This document shows, one piece after another, positions 57,501 through 64,000 of a stretch of DNA of 64,000 bases; position 1 is the first letter of the stretch, and each line of letters begins with the position of its first letter. Position numbers and translations under genes: made by a program. This stretch comes from Magnolia sinica (lineage: Eukaryota; Streptophyta; Magnoliopsida; Magnoliales; Magnoliaceae), in assembly GCF_029962835.1 (NCBI RefSeq), contig NC_080573.1, positions 37,193,001-37,257,000 of the forward strand. Direction: 5' to 3'. The notes below the pieces were generated by a model. It saw nothing but the letters and a program-made list of their open reading frames with translations. It was not told the DNA's origin and did no database searches.

Positions 57501-60500
57501 TTGAACTGAAGCTGAAATCTGTAGAGGAATTTGTATATGGAAATCTCTACGCAATGCTAAACACATATGCAAGTGAATAATATGAGCAATCAGGTAGATA
57601 ACCCAACCAAAACATTTCGAATACAACCATACCTTGAGCAATGGGTGAGTATGCAATGAGAGTGACTCCAAGTTCATCACAAGCAGCCTTCACACCATTC
57701 TCCTCTGGGACCCGGTATATGAGGCTGTAATTCACCTGATTTGAGGCCAATGGAATACCCCGCTTCTTGAGCTGATCATAAGCATCTCTAAGACGCTTTG
57801 CTGGTGCATAATTTAGATTAGATACATAAATTACACTAATGTACACAAAATCAATTTTTACAAGGTGAGAAAAATACCGCTGTAATTCGAAACACCGACA
57901 GCCTTTACGAGGCCCATATCAACAGCATCTCCAAGCCCATCAATGTACCCTGAAAAATGATTTTAATAGGTTGAATAATCTTCAAATAGATTGAATTCAG
58001 CTGAATGATTACATGGCAGGTTAGAAAGATTAACCTTTGTTTCCCCATATACCTGGCCTGAAAATTAGCCAAACCATCTTTGTTAGTAACTAATTAAATT
58101 TGGGAAATTGTCCAGGTGCTAAATGATAATATCTAAGTTAGATGTGGATGAGCAGATGGAATTCATATACATAATCGTAGCTTTTCATTAGTGGGGCTCT
58201 ATTGTGGATGAGCCATATGAAAAACATCACACTGATCAGATGATCCTAGCCATAAGCTGGAGGAATTGCATCCATTGAATATTGCCCATTTATTGGACAT
58301 TCTTCTAGAGGCATTATACAATGCTAGGCTGATAGTATAGAAACCAATATTTAAAAAACGGCACATATAAATCGAGCATTGTGTAATACCTCTTCTTTCA
58401 AACTATCCAAATATATTCATCTAGAGTCTTCCAATGAGTGGCTAGAGTCACCTTGCCAGTATGAGTTTTGAGGACACGCCTCATCCACAGTAGGAAACAA
58501 CAGATGAACGGTTTGGATCAGATACGTCATTCCACATAGTGGAAGTAAGAGTGCATAATAACTCAGATCTGAGTTACAGCACCTCATCAGTTATCATGCT
58601 TAATATTTAGACAGATTTCAATATTGAAGTATAACTAGGATCATGAGCAGACCAGTGAAGCTGGTACAGCTCGACCGAAGAAAGATCAAGACGAGACAAC
58701 GAATCCTTAAGGGCAGCTATAACGCTCCCCCGACCCAGCCTCCATGGCAAAGCTGCAAACTTGGTCGCAATAGCTAGTTCAGCTGTATTCTTTTGTTGCC
58801 TTTCTTTGATGAACCTACAATTGAAATAGATAAGCTGTCAATGCAAAATCTGAAAATCTATGTCCGTCAAAAAAAAAAATCAATCGAAAACTCCCATATA
58901 CAAAACTGCAACTATAGAATTATCGATCCAGAGGTCAGATACCTTCCAATTAGAGTTTCGGAATTCACCGCACCAAAAGACGCCTGCTAAACAAAGAGTA
59001 GTGTATTCAGTCACCAATCTAAGGCTGCCTCGGAAACACTATTGAAATGGATTTCAATAACTTGTTTACTAGACAGGAAATGACCAAAGGATTAGCGTCT
59101 TTAGGCTCGGTTTGGATGGACAAGCGAATTGAATTTAGAACAGTTTGTTAAACTAGAGGAATTGACCAAGTTATAACTTTCTTTCTCATATTACTAGTGA
59201 CATAGTAGCCCACTAAAGTGCATTTACATCCGATCAGACTCAAACTTGAAAGTAACATAATTGTAATTTGAAGCTCAATCCTTCTTCATTAATGCTAGAG
59301 GGTAATCAAAAAATTGGCCATTCCACTTTATTATATTAATAATTGCAGTTCTATTAGATGATGCATCCAAACACCACCTTAGGATTTATAGAGAGGAAGT
59401 ACTCCTAAAATTTGAGTCATGTTTCTTTGAAGTCCTACTTGAAAGAAACAAAATTGCAATTTGGTGCCTAGTCCATATTTTTTTCATTCCACCAGAACTA
59501 ACAATTGCAATTCAATTCAACAGCATATCAAAACACAGTCAAAGTACTTTACAATGGAGATTCATTCTCACCCTCGAGCCATAGACCTCAGCGGTATCGA
59601 AGAAGGTTATGCCGCAATCAATACTGGTGTTAAAAGCAGCTTTTGCTGACTTCAGCTTCCTATCTGACATCACAAAGTTAAAATCCAATTACACAAATAT
59701 GATTTGAAGCTAATTATAATTCAATAACCAAATAAATAATAACTGAGAGTCTATTAAGAATCAGGACACAAAAAGATTAGAAGATTAATATTAGAATGCA
59801 TGAAAACAAAAAGAATCGAAGTTGGTCTAATCTTTATATGAGACACTCGCAAGCACACCATTGAACTGAATGTTTATAATTAGTTCAGCAGAGTGCAAAT
59901 GAATAAATTTCAATGCCTTGGCATTTTTTTTTGAAGGGGCAAGCTCCAACATGAAATTACATTCCCTTTTAGTAGGACTTGAAATGAATGTGACTGCAGT
60001 TTTAGGAAGTGTTACTACAATTTGGTCCTCTCTCTTGATTGAACATGAATCTTCACAACTCCATTCAGCTGTGCATCCAAACACACCCTTCGCAAAATAA
60101 AAAAATCAACAAACACAGCACCACCATGAAGGGAAAGAAAAGGAACATGAAAAATACATTACCATTCAAAAAATAATTCCGAACTCATTATCATATTAAC
60201 AAATACAAAATCTGTTCCCAGGTAGTAAATAAATTTGTTTCTTTTTTTTTTTTTTTGGTGGTAGAATCTGAAATTTCAATTAAGTCCAATCAATATAAGA
60301 AAAACTAAGTAGAAAACAAATGGGTGTCATAAAAATTCAATAAATACTTCCAATTCCCCAACCAAACACTATGAACTAATAATGAAAGAGTAATCAATTC
60401 GACCACTAACCCAATCAAATGGAAGGTAAAAAACAAGAAAGGGAATGAACCAATATGACTAGTTTGCACCATAATATGGTACAAACAAATTGTATTGGAC

Positions 60501-61963
60501 AAATGGAGAGTCCAATACATGGATAATGCAAGGGCATTTTCACACCGGGCTCGAGTGGGGTGGCCTGTGGGATGCAGGGGCACACTCAAGGTGGGCAGCC
60601 CATGTGAGGTGGGCCGCACCCATGTGAGGCAGGTGGCTCGCGTGAGGCGGTACCCTTGTGATGTGGGGCCCATGAGGGGGGTTCGGCCGAGGTCCTAACC
60701 CATGAGATGTGGGGCCTGGGCTATGAGATAAAGGGACTAATTTGCCATGCTCTATCAGTTGGAGATTTTAGAGCAAGTGGTTAATTGTTCTACATCAAAA
60801 TTGGTATCAGAGCGGTAGGTCTCGTGTTTAATGCAGGGGCATTTTCACACCGGGCTTGAGTGGGCGGCCCGTGTGAGGCGGAACCATTTATATAGCCTCC
60901 CTATCCTTCATGGGCCACCATTCCAGTACAACAACTAGATGATCTTAACCATCTGATAATGGCTCCCTTTTTGTTCAATTTCCAAGAAACTGTTCAGATG
61001 GTTTTGATTGTCGGATCAAATTGATTCACTGGAGACAGCAATCCACAGAAGATCCACTGAATGGACAGTATATGTTTGATGTCTGGTACATCTTTGTACA
61101 ATTTCAGGACCATCCATTCTGTAAGCCGTTGATGCAATGATTAGGATTAACCAATAAGGGTGATTTCGGCTCAGTAGCCCACAGAGAGTTGTTTGGATCA
61201 AATGGGAGGTCTAGATTAAGCACATGTAAAATAAAAGTAATTGCATCATAATACATTGCAAACTAGTTGTATTAGTATAGGATCAATACCAAACAAAATC
61301 ACCAACTTGCTAGAAAACTTTCTAGATTAGTCTGAAATTTAAAATAAAAACTACTCTCTTCTCCAAACCAACCCAAACATAAAAAATTCAACTGTCTGAA
61401 ATAGAATGAAAAATTATTAATATTTCTTCTTTTAAAGATCCTTATAGATGTGAAAACACAACCAATAAAAATAAATAAAAAGAAAAACACTACAACCATC
61501 TCCACTCACCAGCTACTATTGACACCCACCCTTTTTGATAGATACACCCTTTTCTTTTACTTTTTGTAATAAAATAGTATAAGTACTATAAAACTGCACA
61601 AAGTTGTGCTATGTATCACCAAAAGTAGAAAAGAAAGGGTGCACCCATCAAATATTGTGGGTGTAGATATCGTTTCTCTCTATGTATGGATAGCATGTAT
61701 GTATGTATGTATGGATGTAGAGTAGATTGAAAGAGAGATTGAGACATACCATCCCATTGGAAATTATTCCAGTAGCTGGTGTCTCCCCAAGACCAAGCAC
61801 CAATCCCAAGCTTGGTCACCTTCAAATCAGATCCACCCAACTTCAATTTCTCTTCTTCACTTTTCACTGTAGCAAAATCCTCAGAAGCAATAGCTCTTAT
61901 TCTTTGAATTCTCTTCTGTTGAGAAAGAGATAAGAAAGTTGCACTACTAACAACCAAAGCCAT
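54522..61963 (-). CDS. Plastid-type NADPH-dependent aldo-keto reductase (At1g06690-like)
   Basis: Aldo-keto reductase superfamily member; such (beta/alpha)8 enzymes reduce carbonyl substrates with NADPH. Ten exons join in frame: 61963-61750, 59663-59572, 58983-58943, 58814-58653, 58057-58035, 57949-57878, 57800-57633, 56294-56212, 55688-55626 and 54707-54522. Together they make 1,104 nt, or 367 residues. Residues 1 to about 40 are Ser/Arg-rich, like a chloroplast transit peptide. The catalytic tetrad is visible: Asp94 and Tyr99 (FFDTAEVYG), Lys134 (ATKFA), His169 (YQLHW). Other family motifs are [33 protein letters not shown] and [16 protein letters not shown]. All introns are GT-AG; the donors after exons 4 and 5 are weak (GTCTGC, GTTAAT). 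The first ATG is chosen; an upstream TTG at 61987 is not a start. No disabling lesion. The substrate cannot be read from the sequence; plastid localisation is inferred. Introns hold a MITE and a truncated TRIM. Confidence 0.95.
59104..59378. mobile_element. Tourist-like MITE in reductase intron 2
   Basis: A 275-bp element. Left end GGCTCGGTTTGGATGGAC; right end reverse-complemented GGTGGTGTTTGGATGCATC. TTA is duplicated at 59101-59103 and 59379-59381. It is non-coding. Related one-sided ends (GTTTGGATGCA) occur near 56435 and 60075 without a clear partner. Confidence 0.75.
60525..60889 (+). mobile_element. TRIM copy with truncated second LTR, reductase intron 1
   Basis: LTR at 60525-60797 (TAATGCAAGGGCATTTTC to CTACATCA), primer-binding site TTGGTATCAGAGCGG at 60801-60815, a short interior (GGTCTCGTGT), and a second LTR start at 60829 that breaks off near 60889. 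This LTR lacks the internal duplication present in the 31857-32585 copy. Because the second LTR is truncated, no TSD is visible. Confidence 0.82.
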
Positions 61964-63366
61964 GGATTTTCTTCCTCCAAAATTCAAGCAAAAAAAAATA
62001 ATAAAAAAAAAACAGAAACTTTTTTTTTCTTAAATGGAAATGCAAAAAATCAAATGCGTTTTCTTAATTTGAGGCCTTGTTTCTAAAATTTAAATGGTGG
62101 GGTGTTTGGGATGTGCAAGAATATGAAATGGGGTGTCTGGATTTTGAGCTTCTTTTTTTTTTTTTTTTTTGGTAAAATTCAAGCAGAATCAAGGAAAGAG
62201 AGAGTTTGGTTATTGGAAGAATGCAAAAAACAAGAGGTGGGTTCTATGAATTTGAAGAAGAAAAAGTAAATTGAGGAATGATTGGATGAGATTCTCTGGA
62301 GATTTGATGAGTTTTTGGAGAATATGTGTGGCTCCGATGCTGTTTACGTTTGAACTTTGTGACTGTACATTAGTCTAGAGTAAAAGTAGCATTTCCATCT
62401 GTCCTATAACAGCATCTTCGATAGCTGTTATACTAGGAAAAGAGAAAACTTTACTACTCTGGCAGTGTGTAGTGTTTCATACGTGAGCAGTCACTACTAA
62501 CATAATTGGTTAATGTGTAACTCAATCTAAACCGTCCAAATTTTGGGATTCATTTTAGATGGACATTAATAGACATTTATACTTAAATTATTTTTCCTAA
62601 CATGTAGATTGGTAGACATCTAGCGATCCTGGTAGGATGAGAAGTAGTCAACGGAGTAAAGTCGAAGAAAGAAAATCCATTCATCAAAATCGTCCCACAA
62701 ACCTGATTTTAGGGTTAGATCTTGTCTGCAGTGGTTCCCACTAAGTAACTAATTTTGAATAGAGATGAGCACATACGATACAACCCCTTCATGTGGAGTG
62801 GAATATATCACATACAGCACTTTCTTTTCCGCTACTAAAATAGCACATGCTAGGATATCCAAGCCATGAAAAAGGTGGTCCATGCCATGATGATCAGATG
62901 GTTGAAAAAATAGTAAAATCCACTAATCATGCGGGATACATGGCCCATAATCAATGGACAGTCGATAGAAATTATATTCATGCATTTTGCATGGATCCGA
63001 TTTCTTACACACGTGACACTTACACGTTGGCGGGAAAGAATGGGAGTGGATTTGAAAAGTTCGTACAGTTCTTGTGTTTGGAAGCTGTGTGGGGCCACAA
63101 GATGCCTATAACAAATCCACTCTGTACATAAGATCACCGTTGTTTCGTGTGGTGTGGCCCACCTGGGTTTTGGTTTACTCTCATTGTATTGTGGTAGGTT
63201 AAAAATAGATGGTTGGTGATTTTCTTTATAGAGAAATGATCCAGCACAGTGAGTGATAGTGCTCCTAGTTGTCCAATCTATTATTGAACTGGACTGTTCA
63301 TAGGTCTTTAGACCACATTTCAAGGGAAGCTGATTGGCTGGTGTGCCATATACCACCGACCTGACT
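61964..63366. other. Upstream region of the reductase gene; no other gene seen
   Basis: The presumed promoter of the minus-strand reductase lies just above 61963, in T-rich and A-rich sequence; I do not see a clear TATA box. Beyond 62400 the sequence is repeat-like with GGGGCCAC and GTGGCCCACC words. The 168-codon minus frame at 62850-63356 has no family motif and overlaps such repeat sequence. Confidence 0.5.
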
Positions 63367-63385
63367 CTTGTATTGACGCCACTAA

Positions 63386-63720
63386 GTTATGTGGGTCCCA
63401 TTTGTTATATCCCAACTGACCGTCCATTTAAAACGAGCTCGTCATAAGGTTTGAGCCAAAAACATAAGACATCTAATGATCAAATGAACCATACTGCAAA
63501 AAGCAACGGGGGATTGAACATCTACCATTGAAATCTTTCTGAGGGTTATAGGCGTTTTGGATCAATATGATATTTGTTTTTACTCTTCATCGGTGTCTGT
63601 ACAATATGTTATGGTGGCACTGACATAGGCTATTTGTGGTGTGGCTCACTTGAACTTTGAATATGATTTATTTTTGAGAATAAGGTCTAAAATGATAGGG
63701 CTTATGTAACTTTGATCTCC
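63386..63720. repeat. Dispersed GGGCCCACC-type repeat segment
   Basis: GTGGGTCCCATT, ACCGTCCATT, GGGGGATTGAACATCTACCA and GTGTGGCTCACTTGAACTTTG occur in the same order as related words at 48366-48560 and 33013-33330. No TIR or TSD was found for this copy. Confidence 0.6.
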
Positions 63721-63810
63721 TTTCAACCTTGAAGACAACTAGGAGCTCGAGGAACGTCAGTCTGTCTTTGCACGGCACGTACCCACGCCAACTATGTTGG
63801 TGGTCTACTT

Positions 63811-63966
63811 GGATCCTTACTCTTGCTCCCTTGGTAGACTCTTAAGAGTTTCAACACCTGGTCAAGGGTTTAAGTATTCATAGGTGGTGAAATCCCACTA
63901 CAACGTGAGTATGTGGGGTGTTTGTGTGCCTGTGGAAAAAAATTAAATAAAAAAAATAAAGACAAA
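63811..63966 (+). mobile_element. tRNA-derived SINE with 17-bp target duplication
   Basis: About 156 bp starting GGATCCTTACTCTTGCTCC. It contains an A-box-like TTGGTAGACTC and a B-box-like GGTCAAGGGTTTAAGTATTC, and ends in an A-rich tail (AAATAAAAAAAATAAAGACAA). The 17-bp string ATGTTGGTGGTCTACTT is perfect at 63794-63810 and 63967-63983. Tail, pol III-type boxes and long TSD fit a SINE mobilised by a LINE machinery. The near absence of decay in the TSD suggests a young insertion. Confidence 0.85.
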
Positions 63967-64000
63967 ATGTTGGTGGTCTACTTATCTTTGAATAGGTATT

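Noticed and set aside
61964-61987. Reductase start at the upstream TTG (MNFGGRKS)
   Set aside because: The codon is TTG, not ATG; nuclear plant genes normally use the ATG at 61963.
62850-63356. 168-codon minus-strand frame upstream of the reductase
   Set aside because: No recognisable motif or splice context, and it overlaps GGGCCCACC-type repeat sequence; chance opening is likelier.

Overview
The window is nuclear DNA from a seed plant with a large, transposon-rich genome. Evidence: two intron-rich plant housekeeping genes with GT-AG introns, one stretched by introns of 17.7 and 12.8 kb, and dense LTR, LINE, hAT, Harbinger-like and Mutator-like insertions. The many dispersed GTGGGGCCCACC-type repeats resemble those I associate with magnoliid-like genomes, but that lineage guess is weak. 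I see no bacterial, organellar or CRISPR-type content.

Layout. (1) 1-9.4 kb, intergenic: two copies of a ~1.2 kb terminal-inverted-repeat element packed with a ~35-bp minisatellite. One copy is split by a decayed Ty3/gypsy retrotransposon. (2) 9.4-15.7 kb: a retrotransposon LTR interrupted by a probable 5.6-kb solo LTR. (3) 16.99-54.21 kb, plus strand: a complete gamma-SNAP gene of nine exons encoding 295 residues. Intron 5 holds a minus-strand L1-type LINE broken by three hAT elements. The largest of these (12 kb) itself contains a second LINE, a small hAT, a TRIM, a Mutator-like element and a 626-bp tandem array split by a solo LTR. Intron 6 holds two decayed autonomous-type hAT transposons carrying further nested elements and a ~167-bp tandem array. 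(4) 54.52-61.96 kb, minus strand: a complete ten-exon plastid-type aldo-keto reductase gene (367 residues), tail to tail with gamma-SNAP. (5) 62-64 kb: intergenic sequence with a GGGCCC-type repeat and a SINE with a 17-bp target duplication.

The two host genes are functionally unrelated. Gamma-SNAP is a cytosolic SNARE-recycling cofactor of NSF, and the reductase is probably a chloroplast NADPH-dependent enzyme. Their stop codons are only 311 bp apart, so their 3' UTRs may overlap.

Most insertions were defined by target-site duplications read directly from the sequence: 3 bp (Harbinger-like), 5 bp (LTR/TRIM), 8 bp (hAT), 9 bp (Mutator-like) and 17 bp (SINE). These allow a relative insertion order to be reconstructed. 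I found no convincing new biochemical system. The most unusual items are the minisatellite-bearing TIR elements, the hAT families that share termini but have different subterminal word clusters, and a TRIM family with TA...CA ends and a self-duplicated LTR.
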